Source of the DNA: Strix aluco
Lineage: Eukaryota; Chordata; Aves; Strigiformes; Strigidae
DNA length: 64,000 nucleotides
Assembly: GCF_031877795.1 (NCBI RefSeq)
Contig: NC_133954.1
Coordinates: 7,965,256-8,029,255, forward strand
Direction of reading: 5' to 3'
Shown here one piece after another: positions 1 to 13,190 of the stretch; the stretch's first letter is position 1; every line of letters begins with the position of its first letter. The notes under the pieces were generated by a model. It had not been told where the DNA came from and did not search any database. It worked only from the letters and a program-made list of their open reading frames with translations. The translations under genes were made by a program, and so were the position numbers.

Positions 1-2229
1 TTTCTTGTCCTGTCCACCATGAAAGTGAAGAACATGATACACTCCAGTCTTGCCCCCACTTTCACATATTATTTAGCCAATATGCTGAAATTTATCTTTA
101 GACTTTACTTCTTTAGACTAGTAAGTATTCAAATATCTGCAAGGACTCGTTGCATTTATACCGAAAAGGAGAAATTGTTGTGTAACTCGCAGGGATTCAC
201 TGCTCAGTGTTTGTAAAGGGTCTGACCAGGGAAAAAAAATAAAAACCATTGGAATTTGTATTTTTCCTACCTTGCAATCAGTTTGCAAGTCCACAGTTTG
301 GGTCTGGCCTCACATAGCTACTGCAGTGCCATAATTTTTATTAATAATGATGGTAAAATTAGATGTATATGGATTATATTGTTATAATATAACTGGATTA
401 CATTGTTAGGATTCTCTTTTATTTTTGAAAGAATCATTACAAATAGCTGTGAAAGGGAAGCTTAAATTAGAGAGCTGCTCTGGACACTGGATTTATTGCA
501 TTGCATAAAACACTCATCAACCTGCTTGATCTGCCTTTTTCCTCTTTATAGCTTTCTGGGTGATGGCTAAGATGGGACTTTGCCCAGACTCTGCACCTCA
601 CAGAAAGAAAGTCACTCCTGATGGTTATCGCTGTTTTGTAGACTTTAAGGAGTTAACTCCAGACCTTGCTCTGGCTCCATTTCTGGTGAGTGGATTTTAT
701 GGGCTCCTTTTAACTCCCAGCACAGATTTGACACTCTGGCCTTTCATAATAATCCTCTCACTCATGTTGTTTCTTCTGGAAACTTCTCCTGCTCAGCTTG
801 TGCCAAAAAAGCTCCGCATTCCAGTTCTCCCAGGCTTGAGTGGTTTTTTCTCATTCCCACTTTCTTTCTGCAGTTAGCAGTTAGCAACAGACAGGATGCT
901 CCAAGGACTATTTTAGCAAGGTTTTGTTCATTTATTTTCCAGATATCCTTTCTCTGAGCCACACACCCTCACCAGGATGAAGTAGCCCAGTGGGATATCC
1001 ACTTCTCTTCCAGTACTTGTACATTAGGTTTTCCAAACATTCCCCCTGGAAGTGGTTGGGAAATCACTGAGCTGTTGAGCAGCCTTCCTTGAGCAGGTTG
1101 TGTCTTTACTCAGAAACAGTTTGACCCCTTTTCTCTCCCCACTTTTCCCTCCTGCCACTCCTGGGCACATTCAAGTGCAAAGTTAAGGCCATACTCAAAA
1201 GAAGCTTCACTGAAACGCATGGGACACCTCTCACACTTAGAACAAAACACTTTTGAAATACTGGCTCAGATCTTCACCGCCCTCTTAAGAAAGAGGACAT
1301 CTGAAGAAAATTATGTTTAATTCATGGCTTCTGCAATGTGGCATCTTGCAAAATGTTACAGTTTCATGATCCTTATTTTGCAGATGGGGAAACTGAGAAG
1401 AGAAGAGGCTGAGCTATTTGATCTGATACCCGATGATATAGAATAAAACTTGGAATAAAGTTTTGCCAGTGCCTTGCTCACTAGGTTGTCTCCAGAAGGC
1501 AGGTGAAGAATATATTTGCTGGTGTGAGAGTGTATTGCATAAATAAAACTCTGTGTGTCATGGAAATCAAGTATTTGGAGGAGGTTGAGAGGGAGGCCAC
1601 ATATAGATCTGCTTGTTTTACCCAACATACAACTGCATCCTCTGTCTGGGTTTTAAAAAGAAAGATTAAAGATGATAAATTCAACACAAGCCTAATGAAA
1701 ATAAATGGTGAGAAATGCTTATCTGGGGATCACCCCGCATAACATTCCAACTGATTCAAAAGAAGTTCTAGTTTATTTTTAACTCTGCTTTTTGCTTTTC
1801 CTAGAGCCAGTTTGTATTAATGAATGCTACTGTGTAAAGAAACACTGGCTACCCCAAACCTACACTCCCTGCAAGTTCCCCCATCTGTGTTTGCCATTTT
1901 ACAGCCTTCCTCCATCACAGTAATTTGAGCTTTTGCTTGGAAGAAGCAGCGAAAGAGGAAAATCCTCCCAGACATCTCTTTTTAAGCAGCGTTTCTCGGT
2001 TCAGCTCCAGCCAGGGATTGCCCTCTCCTGGAGGACAGGAGAAAGTTGCATCCCACGACTTTGCAGTCTTTCCTTTTGGGCTCTAATCCCTGCACCTGAC
2101 AGACCCCAGGGACTATTTGTCTCCCCCGGGGCACACTGTCCTGTAGTAGAAGATTTTCTCCATCAAAACTTGGGGTAACCACACCATCTATTGCTGACGA
2201 AGCTGCTGGGAGCAGAGAGCTGGTTGAGA
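1..2229. other. Intergenic DNA, 5' side of HOXB9 (HOXB13-HOXB9 interval)
   Basis: No coding exon, RNA gene or clear promoter is supported here. Open frames are short, on both strands, and lack family motifs. Base composition is mixed and AT-leaning, unlike the CpG-rich DNA further right. The only structured item I see is a MIR-like fragment near 1,340-1,475. HOXB13, expected 5' of this interval, is not in the window. Confidence 0.6.
1340..1475 (-). repeat. MIR-like SINE remnant
   Basis: The stretch GCAGATGGGGAAACTGAG (1,381-1,398), followed by an AG-rich continuation, resembles the core of a MIR (tRNA-derived SINE) read on the reverse strand. The similarity fades on both sides, so the ends are approximate. 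It would be a very old, inactive copy. A RepeatMasker search would decide it; chance similarity cannot be excluded. Confidence 0.45.
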
Positions 2230-2655
2230 TGGAGGATGATAGAGGTCTGTCCCAGCCTGGAAGGCGAAGGGAAGGGTCTGGGGGAATATTTATTCTCTGT
2301 TTCAGAGTATGGACAGGTTTTTTCTCACCAAATACTGTGGAACTCCCTGCTACTGAAGGATGTAGAAGCCAAAATTGTAAATCAGAGTCAGAAAGGGATC
2401 CAACAGATTACTGAAGGATGCATCCAACTTTGGCTGTCAATCATGACAGTCCAGGCAGAGCCAGCAGGTCAGAAAGTTTCTTAGCTTGCTGCTTCCAGAG
2501 GCTGGGACTTTATCCTCAGCAAAGGTGCACTCTGAGCACATCCCTTTGCCCCTGTATATCTGCTCCTGGGCCATGCTGGAACCTGGGGTGGGTGCTGGCA
2601 GTGGGGCTGGATGGTGCTGTGGGCTGAGGCATGTGACAAACCTTTCTCCACCCAG
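2229..2655 (+). repeat. Old CR1 LINE fragment, 3' end
   Basis: Several blocks in the right order match the 3' part of the amniote CR1/L3 LINE as I remember it: GATGATAGAGGTCTGT near 2,233, TGTGGAACTCCCTGCTAC near 2,336 with a following GATGTAGAAGCCAAAA, AAAGGGATCCAAC near 2,391, and CCAGAGGCTGGGACTTTAT near 2,496. It covers the end of the reverse-transcriptase ORF and the 3' tail and is heavily diverged and inactive. No tail microsatellite or target-site duplication is recognisable. The type resembles copies common in turtles and crocodilians more than young avian CR1. Confidence 0.7.
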
Positions 2656-5470
2656 CAGCACCGATGCTTCTGGGTCTCACAGCTTTTGTAACCCTACCTG
2701 CTTGCTAATGCCCAGCCATGCTCCCACTAATGACAGATAACACCGTGACTTTTGCTCACCCCCATCACCCACTTGTAGGACGCTGGACAGGCATATAGGC
2801 ATGACCATGGCCTATTGCAAAACACGTCAGGCTTCCCAGCACCTCACTTCCCACCTCTCCTTGGTGTCCTACTGTAAAAAAAACACACCAGCAGCATGCC
2901 AATATGTAGCCAGCCTGGGTTACGTGGACTCTTTTCTTTCCCTGGCTGTGTCCCCAGCTCTTTCTCTGTCCGCATTTCCAGCAGCTGCTGCCATTTGTCC
3001 TGCATGCTAAGAGGCAGGAGGTTTCCAAGGTGCCTGGAGACCTCCACGGGGCGGTGATACAGAAATGCAAAGCATAAATCCTTTATGTATTTAAGTCTCA
3101 TAAAAAGGAAGCCCACATCTCCTTCAGCTGCTCTCCGGAGCCCCAGAGACTTGGCCTGATATGAAACAGATTTTTTTTTTTTTTTTGTAACGTTGCTATT
3201 TGGATAAGGGCACCAGCAGGAGAGAAGGTCCATTTCTCTGCCTAATGGTGCTTCAAACACTCTTGTGAAGTTGAATTAACACCACTAAAGGGAAAGATTA
3301 GAAGTCACTTTAAAGTGGCTCTGGGGGAAGTTTTCAACCCAATCTATTTGCACCCATGACACTGTATAAAGATAGAGCTAATGGGAGTGCAGTGAAGTCG
3401 TAAAGACAGGCAGCCTTGGCTTTAAATTAACAGCAGCATTATTTACACCTAGGACATGGGATACAGTAAACCCTTTACATAATCTCTGCTACTTTCTAGT
3501 TTCCCCCCTCCTACAGACTTAGGCAATATTAGAGTAGTTAATTAAAAAGACGATATAAAACTTCAGAAACGTTTGATTCCCTTTTTTCCTTTATCAAGTG
3601 ATTCATTTTTATTAAGGTTGGTTGGTTTCTGTCAAGATAAATACACAATATCAGTTTTTTATTCTCCAAAGAGCCACTGAATTGGATGTTAATAAGATTA
3701 AAATGATAATAAATAAGCCCAACAACAGCTTTTATGACCTCGTTTCTGCTGAGCTCCCTTTTGGTTCAATTTTGCTCACACTGAAGCCTGAGCTCATCCA
3801 CCACACAGCCCCAGTTCCAGCCCATCCACCACGTCATGGAGACTTGTTTTGGGGCTCCTTTCCCCCTTTCCACACCCCCCCCCCCCCCCCGCCAGGTGCT
3901 CTGCTTAGGTCTGCTACATCCCCTGAAAACCCCTCATAGCCTTCAGGAGGCTCCAGAGCTGCAGCAGAGCTCTGCACCGTGCAGGAAGGGCTGCAGAGGG
4001 AGGAAGGGGAGGGGGAGACTGAGGCTGGGGCTCAGCATGGGTCTGAAGACCCTTCTGCATGCAGGCAGCACCCTACAAGCACCCCAAAACACAGCGGACT
4101 CTGCTGCAGCCACTCAGCTGATACCCAAGGGTGGCCCTGGCCTCTGCGACCCTCTACTGTGGCCTCTTGGCTGTGGTCCCCCAGCATTCAGCAGGCTCTG
4201 GATCAGGCCTGGGGACCTCCCTAGAGCAGCTCTGCTCTGGCCTCCCTGGGCAGGAGCTTAGGGCTGGGCCAGGCTGGGAAATGTTGAACTCCGTAATATT
4301 TATTCCTTGCATTTCCCCTTCCTCCAGAGGCACTTCAAAAATCAATACCAGCATAAAAAAGGCATTTTGGAGACAGATTGATGCCTTCTGCTTTCCCTCA
4401 AATGCTTCAAAGTAAAGAATAAATACCTAGGCAGACGGGAAAGCGGGTTTGACAGCCGTTTAAATCAATTAGAGCCCAAATTGCCCCGAATCAGATCACA
4501 AACGCACAAAGCCATTTCCTTTTGCATCTTGGGTTAGTGTCATCTCGCTGCTACACACGTAGGGGTTTTTTTATATATATCGGCATAAACACAGCTTGAA
4601 AGGCCAATGATAGCACAGGTAAATTAATTCTCACTTTCTCTCCCAGCTCCAATGTTTTTCCCACTCGGTTAATTCTCGCTCGTTAATTAATTGAGCCCGG
4701 GGCTCCCTCTAGCGTCGCTCGGGGCTGCTCCCAGGGGCAGGGGGCTGCTCTCGCCCCCACCCTCTCCCTTCCCGACCACCGGGCCCGAAAACGGGAAAGG
4801 AAAAAAGCCTTAAGGATGGGCTTAAGCATCGCAGCAAGTCCTGGCCTGTGGAGTTTTACTGCAGATCTTTCCATGCGTGGTTTGCACGGGTGATACGATG
4901 AGTTCCTCACTGCTCTCTTCAAAAAATGTTGAAATAGAGTCAGGGCTTTTCATCCTTGAGGTCATTTAGACCATATTGACATTGGCAGAGGGTCTGGAGC
5001 TGAGTCTGTTCAAACGTTGGGGCTTCAGGGAGGTGGGCTGAGGTTGCGTTGAAGGTCCTGGATCTTCACTTTCCTGTGTGCTTCATTCCTCTTGGCCCAG
5101 GGGACTGACCTGCAGATATTTGAACATGGGCTTTAATGCTGTGATGAATACCCAGAGGGATCTGTTGCCAATGATGGTGCCTGCAGCACTGCCTGGAGCT
5201 GGTGGGATGTGCAGATCTTCCACAGGGGACATCAGCAGGATCCTACCATGATCCTGCTCCCATAACCTCACCCTCTGGACGGAGCAGGGGCACAGCCTGT
5301 GCACAGGTACCCAGAAGCAGGCATGTACAAACCTCCACCTCTGTGGCCCACAGACAGAAGCCAGATGGCTCTGGACCACTAAATATGTTACTTTCCTCAT
5401 CTGAATGGAGATCCCAGCAGAGAAATGGGATTTCTGTCATCTATTCTACCCTTTCTGCTCTGAAACAAGG
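2656..5470. other. Intergenic DNA without recognised gene
   Basis: No supported gene. It contains a T-run near 3,172-3,186, a C16 run at 3,875-3,890 and a GC-richer block at about 3,950-4,270. The open frames here are proline- or serine-rich and come from base composition, with no start context, splice structure or domain to support them. A short T- and AT-rich patch (ttttttatatatat) lies near 4,565. Confidence 0.55.
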
Positions 5471-5615
5471 CTTCTCTGCTTCTCTGAGTGGTATTCCTGG
5501 TGGGAAACTGAGGCACAGAGCTGTGAGCAACTCCCCAGAGCTCTGCAGGATCTCACAGAAGGAAGACTTTGATAGGTGTCATGGACACAGATTCAAGACT
5601 CTGACTCTTGCTGTG
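5470..5615 (-). repeat. MIR-like SINE remnant
   Basis: GGGAAACTGAGGCACAGAG (near 5,502), then a region resembling the MIR segment for the second box, and CAGATTCAAGACTCTGACTC (near 5,588), lie in the order expected of a MIR element read on the reverse strand. Divergence is high and the ends are approximate. This is a stronger match than the copy near 1.4 kb. It is inactive. Confidence 0.55.
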
Positions 5616-6062
5616 CCTCTGTGTTACTTCCCTGTCCTTGGGGCAATCTCTTCCTTTCTTCGCTTCCTGCAAAGATGCTTCTGGGCAGCCATCCCTGCCC
5701 TGACAGTGACAGTGTTTTTTCTATCACTCTCCATAGCACCTAGCTCCATAAACCCACCAGCATCAGGGCCTCTGGGCCTGCCCAGAATGCAAATAGTAAT
5801 AAATAATGGGGCCTTTTGGCTCCAGCCATCCTGCCCCTCCTTTCTCCCCTCCTTTCTCCCCTCCCTCAGCTGTGGCTCATCCTTTGGGGGGTCTGCAGGT
5901 ATGCGACTGTCCGGAAGAAGCCCATAATTCTTGGGGAAGTTGTCCTTTCTCGCCCTGACCGAGGCATTCCTCTTTGTTTGGAAGACTTTTCCCTGTGATC
6001 TCCAGCAGACACACCTCAAGTTTCAATCCCAACCTCACACTCCTGCTCCTTATTCAAGACCG

Positions 6063-6084
6063 TGACCTGCGACCTTCAAGGTCA
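6063..6084. promoter_or_regulatory. Cluster of three nuclear-receptor half-sites
   Basis: TGACCT, GACCTT and AAGGTCA lie within 22 bases. The first two form a DR1-like pair on the reverse strand. The third, read with its flank, is TTCAAGGTCA, the extended half-site bound by SF-1/NR5A and ERR-type monomers. This is motif evidence only; no promoter or gene is recognised next to it. Confidence 0.3.
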
Positions 6085-9000
6085 GACATCTCTAATCCCA
6101 AGAACAACATCTCTCTAGTCAACAGGGGGATCTCTCTCTCTCTCTCTCTCCAAATTCCTCCGATCTGGCTACACAAATCCCTCCTCCTCCTAGAAAGAAA
6201 AAAAAAAAAAAAATCCCACCACATTAGTAAAAATAATATATGAGGGGTAGTGGCTCTGGGGGTGGGGTAGGGAGAAGAGACCTTAAAAGGCCCCCATCTC
6301 CCATGGATGTGAGCTAAATAGTTTCAGGATGGTGCCACAACTTGCCTTTGCTCTGTTGGAGGGGAGAGACGCCGAGCTCTGCTGCTGGGACCCACCATCT
6401 CCTTTTGTTCTTGTGACTCACCTCTTAATTTGGGGGCCTTTTCATTTTATTTTATTTCTTTATATCTAAAGAATAACTGGCAGCCTAGTGGGCAGGCCCA
6501 CAGCACCTCCCAAGCACAGGAACAATCAGAGCTGGAAAAGTCTTTTTTTTTGGCTCTATTTGGGATCCAAACCTTCAGAGAGACTGGAGAAGGGGAGGCT
6601 GTGTCATCAAGGGCGTGAAACGCTGACACTACCGAGAGGAGAACCATAAACCCAAGAGGCGAAGGTCCCCGGACAAGGGCCGGGAGGGCGAGGGGGAGAG
6701 GAAGTCACATCCATCCACTTTCAAGGGGAATTAAGCCATGGATTTGCTCTTGTGTTTTTTCCCTGATGGGATTTCCAGTGCCGTTTTCTCCTTTTTTTCA
6801 CCTTCTCTCCCCACCAAGCTCCTTCTTCAAACTCCAAAATGCACAAGTAATTAGAAGGAAAACCAGGCAAACCAGCAAAGCAGCACATCTGAGGAGCTTC
6901 TCCAGCTGCTTCAGGCTGGGATTGGGTTGGGATTTTTCTGCCTGGACGGCTGGGCCTACACGGGAGCAGAGTGGCCCTTGGAATGTCCCGGGGCCAGGAA
7001 ACCCTCGGGACAAACCAGCCTCAGCACCTTCCTGCAGAGACCGGAGCTGCTGCTGGCGAAGGGGCTCTCCCCACCATCATGGGAATCCCAAGGACTTTTA
7101 AAAAACCGAAAATCCCCCCAGCTGGAATCAAAGTTCAACTCCAGACGGTCTGAAAATCCTGCGGTTTAAGGCCAGGTCGTGAATCAGCTCTCTTTGCAAG
7201 GTTTGAGTGTTTAAATTCATGCTAAACCCGGAGGGATCTCTTGCTGGGAAATTCAGCCAGGAGAGAAAGGGATGGAGAGTTAAGGAATGAAATGAAACTG
7301 TGTCCTGGGAGTCGGGTCGTAAAAAGTTGTTACCTGGTAGTTCTCAGGCTCAGGAGATGTAAAGTGACTTTTACAAGGAAGGTTTCTTTATGAACCGGGG
7401 GCACACGGGCTGTCCCGGGGGTGTCCCGTGCTCCACCGGGATCGGGATGCTCGGCCCGGGGCCGGTCGCCTCCAGCACCGGCGGCAAAACACGTTAATAT
7501 CTACCGGCAGTAAACTTGGGGAGGCAACGGTTTGGGGTTGTTTCTCATGTGATTTGCATCATGTGGCAAAATTCACTGCGTGTCCCCCTCCCCCGGCACC
7601 CGCCGCCCCGAGGCGCCGCACGATCGTAGCCGCGGGGCTTCAGCATGAAAACCCAAAAGCGAAGTAAATTTAGTAAAGCCCGTCACGGTGAGGAGGGGAC
7701 AGAGCCCCCGGCTGAAAGCAAGTCGAGGAGCGATTGTCAGGATTTGGGCCGGAGTAAAAGGGAGCAAAGCCCCCACCCCACCCGCCTTAACGGCGTGTGT
7801 TTAGTTCGGGCCCTTCAGCCGCTTTCTCCGGGCGGTGATAACGCCCCGAGCCCTCTCCAGCCCTCCCTGCATCATCCTTCGAGTATGTCCAGAAGAAAAC
7901 CTCTGGAGAGGGCCGAGGGTCCTTTCCAAGGGATGATCACATCCCCTGTCCTCTTCCCGCAGCCCGCGGGATCCAGCTGCCTTTTCCTTCACGCTTTTCC
8001 GACAGATTTCTGCTTGAAAAGAAGAAAAGGGGGAGGAAAAAAAAAAAAAAGCAAAAAAGCCCATTTTCACTCCTCTTAGCCGAGACAACCCGAAACTCAA
8101 TCCTGGACTTTTTCTTTTAAAGTCCTGCTCCCGTTTATCCTTCCCGTTCCCCTTCCCCAATTCCCCGACGGCTCCCGGTGATGGGGTGACGGTAACGACA
8201 AGGGAGCAAGTGCACGGAGAGGGGCCGGGGCTGCAGCGGGGCCGGCGTGGGGGCACACACCGTCACGGCCGGTCCCCCTCGGGCACACGCTGGTTTTGTC
8301 CCCCCGCTCGTTGGGAGCACCCACGGGTGACCCTTTGGACCGCAAGATCAACGTGCAAAGCGGTTCTGGACTTTGGTCCCTGGGGGAAGAGGAGGGGGCG
8401 AGGCTGAAGAGCAAATTCTCCCCCACCCCCGAGAGAGCGCAGTGCAGAATCAGACTCTGAAAGTGAAAAAAATTTTTTCAATTAAGGACTTTGTGCAAAT
8501 GACCGTTGCGAGAGCAAGTAGGGAACAGGTTGGAAAAGGAGATGGGAGGCAGAAAGCAGATGAAATAGGGAAAACCACCCCAATTTCACAGCTCACGGCT
8601 GCGGCTCGGAGAAGTGCGGGGAGCGGGTCCTGCCCCAGGTCAGTCCCGGCCAGGGGGGAGCGTCGGGGCTGGAGAGGGGACAAAAACCCGCCGGGGCTCA
8701 GAGTCTCGGAAATGTGCCCCCTCTCTTCCCCCCTCAGTTGTTTTATAGCAGAGGTTTGGTTGGGGTTGGTTTGGGGTCTTTTTTTATTATATCAAGTTTT
8801 GGGCTACATTTACGGTTTCCAGAATCTGTCAAATCCCACTCCTTTTTTGGATTTTTTTGTGGGGTTTTTTTGGTTTTGTTTTTGTTTGGTTGGTTTTTCC
8901 CCCATTATTTCCCATTATTAACTATTAAAATCGGCATATTTTTATATTTTTGAGAATGTGTCGCGAAGATACAACCAGATGCAACTGCAAAATTATCTCC

Positions 9001-12000
9001 TACTGGCGTAAGCTTTAATAGGCTTCCACCACCACCCCGTCCCCGCAGGCTCATTTCCAGAAGGGAAAGAGTATTACAAATAAAGAAATTGGATAAATAG
9101 ATTCTACCGAAGAACCAAATTTCCCCTTTTTTCCATCCTTTCAGTCCGAGCCGTTTTGGAAACGGTGCCTTCAGCCATCGGAAACCCTCCGGTGGCGCTG
9201 GGGTTCGATTTCTTCTTTGCAATGACAGCCCTGCGGAGGATTGTGCCACAAACCATCATTTTTCTTAAAGACAGAGTCAGAATTAATTCTCGCTGATTGT
9301 TAAATTCTCCTGTGCGGGGCCGGGCATTTAATCCTGCGTATAAATCCTTTCTGAAGAGAGAGCAAGCGGGCTGGGCGCCGTCCTCCTGCGAAACCCGGCT
9401 TTCCTTTGAGCTGGCCATGCCCCCAGGCAACCTCCAAATTGAGGGACACCCCCCCCCCCCCCCAGCTCCGGCTTTGCCAACCCAGCAGGAGGGTCCCCAT
9501 CCAGTCACCGGCCAAGAACTTGAGTTCCTGCGGGAGGGGGTAGGAAAAAGAGGTTGGCCGAATCGGAGCATAGGGGGTACATTCGGGTGGGGGGGGTGCT
9601 CTGTCTGCTGTCCCCCCCACTCCTCCTGCAGCCCGACCAGGCCCACGCGTGTGCAGCGCCGCAGCCCGCGGGGCGCGGGTTTTCCGCGGGAGCGGCCCGA
9701 TCCCAGCTCCGGTTTGGCTCCGGGAAGGGCGAGGAGGAGCCGGGCGGGGGGGGTGGGGGGTGTCACCTCCCGGCTCATCCCTCCGTGGGTCCCGGCGCTA
9801 CAGCAACAAACCCAGCCGGGAGGTCTTCCCTTCCCTAAAAATGCCACGGCCTTTTTGTTTTTAATATAGAATATTCAGTACGTAGTATAAAATATATTAT
9901 TTTATATATTATATTTAATATACTATTTAATATTTGCCCCCCTCTGCACGTAGCTGTGTGCAGCCTGCAGGCAAGCCAAGCCTTCGAGCCCGCCTTGCAA
10001 ACTCCGGGCTCAATGGGGGGGGCTGGACGTCAGCTCTCCGCAGGACTCCTTCTCTCTTTTTTTATTTTTGGGGATGGGTTTTCATACTTTGGCACAGCCA
10101 CAGGCTCCCGCTTCACCTCCGCAAAGGGCTTTCCCAAAATAAACCCCACTCCAAAAATGGGGAGGCTGGAAATAGAGCAAACTGCTTGGGAGCCGAGCGC
10201 GGGGGTGGGGGGGGTGCGAAGGGAAAGCCGAGGGTAACTGCAGGTCTTTATATTAAAAAATACATCCCCCCCTCTGCAAAGCAGTGAAGTTTCCCATTAA
10301 AGCTGACACCAGGGGATGGTCTCAGCAGCCTCGGCCGCCCCGGATTGGTGAGCTCGCCTGCAGACGCGTTTTCTAACAGATAAGTCAATGGTCAGAGATC
10401 TCCCCCCACCCCCCCCTTACCCCAAAATATCTTTTTTTGCCCGCTCCTTCCCCTGGCAGCGACCCGCTCCTTCAGCCGCGCTGACTGCCGCCTCTCCTCC
10501 CTCCCTGCCTTCCATCCTATTGCAAAGTGGGGGGGAAGTGGGGTTCCCCCCCACCCCGGGCACCTCCTTTGGGGATGGAAATGAGCGGCCAGGGCTGCGG
10601 GTCCTGCCGCCTCCCCTCCACTCCGTCTGGGGTGTGTCTCCCCCCTCGGGCGGCCCAGAAGAGCCCTGCCCACCCCCGTGTGTCCCCCCCCGTGGCACAG
10701 ACTCCTGCCTGGGAAGGGAGGCTGGAAAACCCCTGTCACCCCCCCGACTCGGGGGGGGGGGGGGGGGATGCCAGCGAGCGGCACCCCGTTTTACCCACTG
10801 CCTCCACAGGTTCCCGGGTGCCTCTCGAGTCCCCCCCCGGTCTCCCCCTGGGGAGGGGGCTCTGCACCGGCCGGGACAGACGCTGCCGAGGGGAATTTTG
10901 AGGTGCCAGTTGTGCTGGAGGCTGCTCACGGACCGGGGGGAAGTAAAAGAGAAGATAAAGTCTTTTTTTTTTTTTTTTTTTTTTTTTTTTGGCGGCAGGA
11001 AACTCCATCTTTAGACAGGTCTAAAGATGCTATAACAGCACGAGAAGTCCAAGGTGGGTAAAACAAATCAATAAAAATTAAACTCCCCTCCCCTGCTTTA
11101 TAGAAGGCAGCAAACAAGCAGGAATTAGGGAGGAGCGGGAAAGCCTGCAGTTTGCCGTCAAAACAGCGTGATTTTGTCTAGACAGGGGGAGGGAAGGTGT
11201 TGGGTTCTTTTCCCCTTTGCTAACACAATGACCCTTTGGTTAAAAATTAATTTACAGCACCCTCGCTCTCAAACCGGACTAACGTTCAACCAGGAGTCCC
11301 TAGGATTTAAAAAAAAAAAAGCTTAAAAAAGTCAAACCAAAATCAGCGGGAGCTGGGGAAGGTTTGCTCGGCTGTAACAAGTGGTGGAAGGATGCCTCTG
11401 TGAAGGAGAGGGGCTGCCGTTATTTATTTATTTCCCTGGTATTTTTAAAGGGGGAGGGGAAGCATTTGCTTAAAAAAAAAAAAAAAAAAAAAAAAGAGAG
11501 GGAGGAAAGGCACGGACAGGTAAGTGGGTGCTGGATTCGGCCTCGCCGGGAGCCTGGAGAGGGAGGCGTTTTTCGTAACGCGTTGGTCTTTTATAATTTC
11601 CCACATGTAGCTTCCCGAGAATACTTTACCCTCCTCCTCAGCTGCAGACGTCTGGGTAGAAAACCGCTAGCCGGCTCTCTGGACGGGCGAGCAGACTTGC
11701 TTATCTTCCCTTTTCTTTATTTTTTCATGATAATTTCAGGTTCCGTCTTCTCAAAAACCCTCAAGCCTTCTTTTAAAAGAGATCGGAGGCAAAGCCGCCT
11801 TGCTCGTATCCCCCTTCTCCACCCGCCTGTTTCTCTGCTGGGACTTTTGCCTATTTATTTTTTAATCATTGATCCGACTCTTCATCATTAGCATCACTTA
11901 ATTAGTTATCTGTCTGACTAAAGCCACTAACCTGCGTCGTGGACTCGGGGATTGGAGGCGGCCGCGTCGCAGCTCCAGCTCACCGCAGAGAAATCCTGCT

Positions 12001-13190
12001 TGGCTCAGAGGCTGGGAAAGCCTTCGGGAATAAATTCCCCCCCACACCCCAATTTCAGCCTCTCTCAGCTCATACCTAGTTTTAAAAAAATAATCATAAC
12101 AATCCAACCCACGCTTTCTACTTACGTGGCTCTACCATTCGCACGATTTTCCTTTCTCCCTCGGTTTTTTTTTTTTTTTCCCCCTCTCTGCTGACTCTCA
12201 GAGCGCACCGGTGGGATGGGAAGGAAGGCTGCTTGCTAGACTTGAAACTAAAAGGTCATTTCGACAGGATTGCCAAGTCCACTTGCTGAGGGGGACTCAG
12301 CCTTTTCATGTCGCCATGTGTTTCTCTCCGTCTGCATAAACTTGCGTCCGTCCGCAGCGATGCAGAGCTAGGAAAGCAGTTGTGCCGTAATGAGGTACCT
12401 TTAAATTTAATTTCCTGTCCCTCCCCTGCTTTATGGATTTCTAATAACAATGTTGAAAACCAGAGAAGAAACCTATTAAAGTCTCCGGGACAGAGGGCTT
12501 ATGTAAATAATTGAAGGTAGCCAGACTTAATTGAATTTCCCAACAAATGGATGGAATAGGAACAAATGGAGTATTTTGTTTAAGGGACCGCCTGGTGTTG
12601 GATATATTTCTGTTGCTCATTTCCAGAGAATTTTTATCAATATTGTTCCTTTTATTTTTTTTCCTTTTTTCTTATTTTTTTTCCCAACGGAAAACTCCTG
12701 CAGAGATTTAAGTGCAATTCAAAATACTCCGAAATACAGCAACTGAAAGAATCCCTAAAAAGAAAGAAAAACTCTCCTGAAAATTATTAAAACGAAGATT
12801 TTAGAAATATTTTTCCGGCATGCGAGTGTTACGGGGCAAAATAAATTCTCGCACGAGTTGTTGGACCTGTAGCGGTCTTGGCAAAGCGAGAGGTTTAATC
12901 CAGGAAAGTTAAATGCTCTTGACCGATCGATTTCTTGTCTGATCATCGGCTTGTTCAAAATATTTTGCTGATTTATTTTATTTAATGACAGCCAACGTAA
13001 CGTTTCTGACTCTTTTTGTACCTGTAAGAATTACTTTTTACGGCTTAGCCCCAACCCCTCCGCCCAAAGCCTCTATTGCTAATTAAAGGAAGCCTCATTT
13101 GACTAACTCAGAAACTTTGCCGCATGTCTGGAGATTAATTTTTTTTTTTTCTTTTTTCCAAGAGAAACAGCTCTCCCCGGTCCCCCAGTT
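6085..13190. other. Gene-free, partly CpG-rich intergenic DNA
   Basis: No coding region is supported. From about 7.4 to 11 kb the DNA is GC-rich with many CpGs and long homopolymers: C15 at 9,449-9,463, G17 at 10,751-10,767, a T-run near 10,963-10,990 and an A-run near 11,472-11,494. An AT-only patch lies at about 9,863-9,935. Long frames here are proline/glycine-rich artefacts. The stretch around 12.3-13.1 kb is AT-rich with many TAAT and TTTATG-type homeodomain motifs and looks more like conserved non-coding HOX DNA than random sequence, but I cannot test conservation. Confidence 0.5.

Noticed and set aside
4707-4720. Reverse CTCF-like CTCCCTCTAGCG
   Set aside because: Mismatches at several core positions; much weaker than the three sites reported.
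9198-9213. tRNA B-box-like GGGGTTCGATTTCTTC
   Set aside because: No A-box or acceptor stem around it; not a tRNA gene.
9104-9847. Open frame of 247 codons on the - strand
   Set aside because: Glycine/proline/arginine-rich, overlaps equally long frames on the other strand, and shows no family similarity.
10388-11061. Overlapping proline-rich frames on both strands
   Set aside because: They arise from C- and G-runs; competing frames on both strands are equally long, which argues for composition and not coding.
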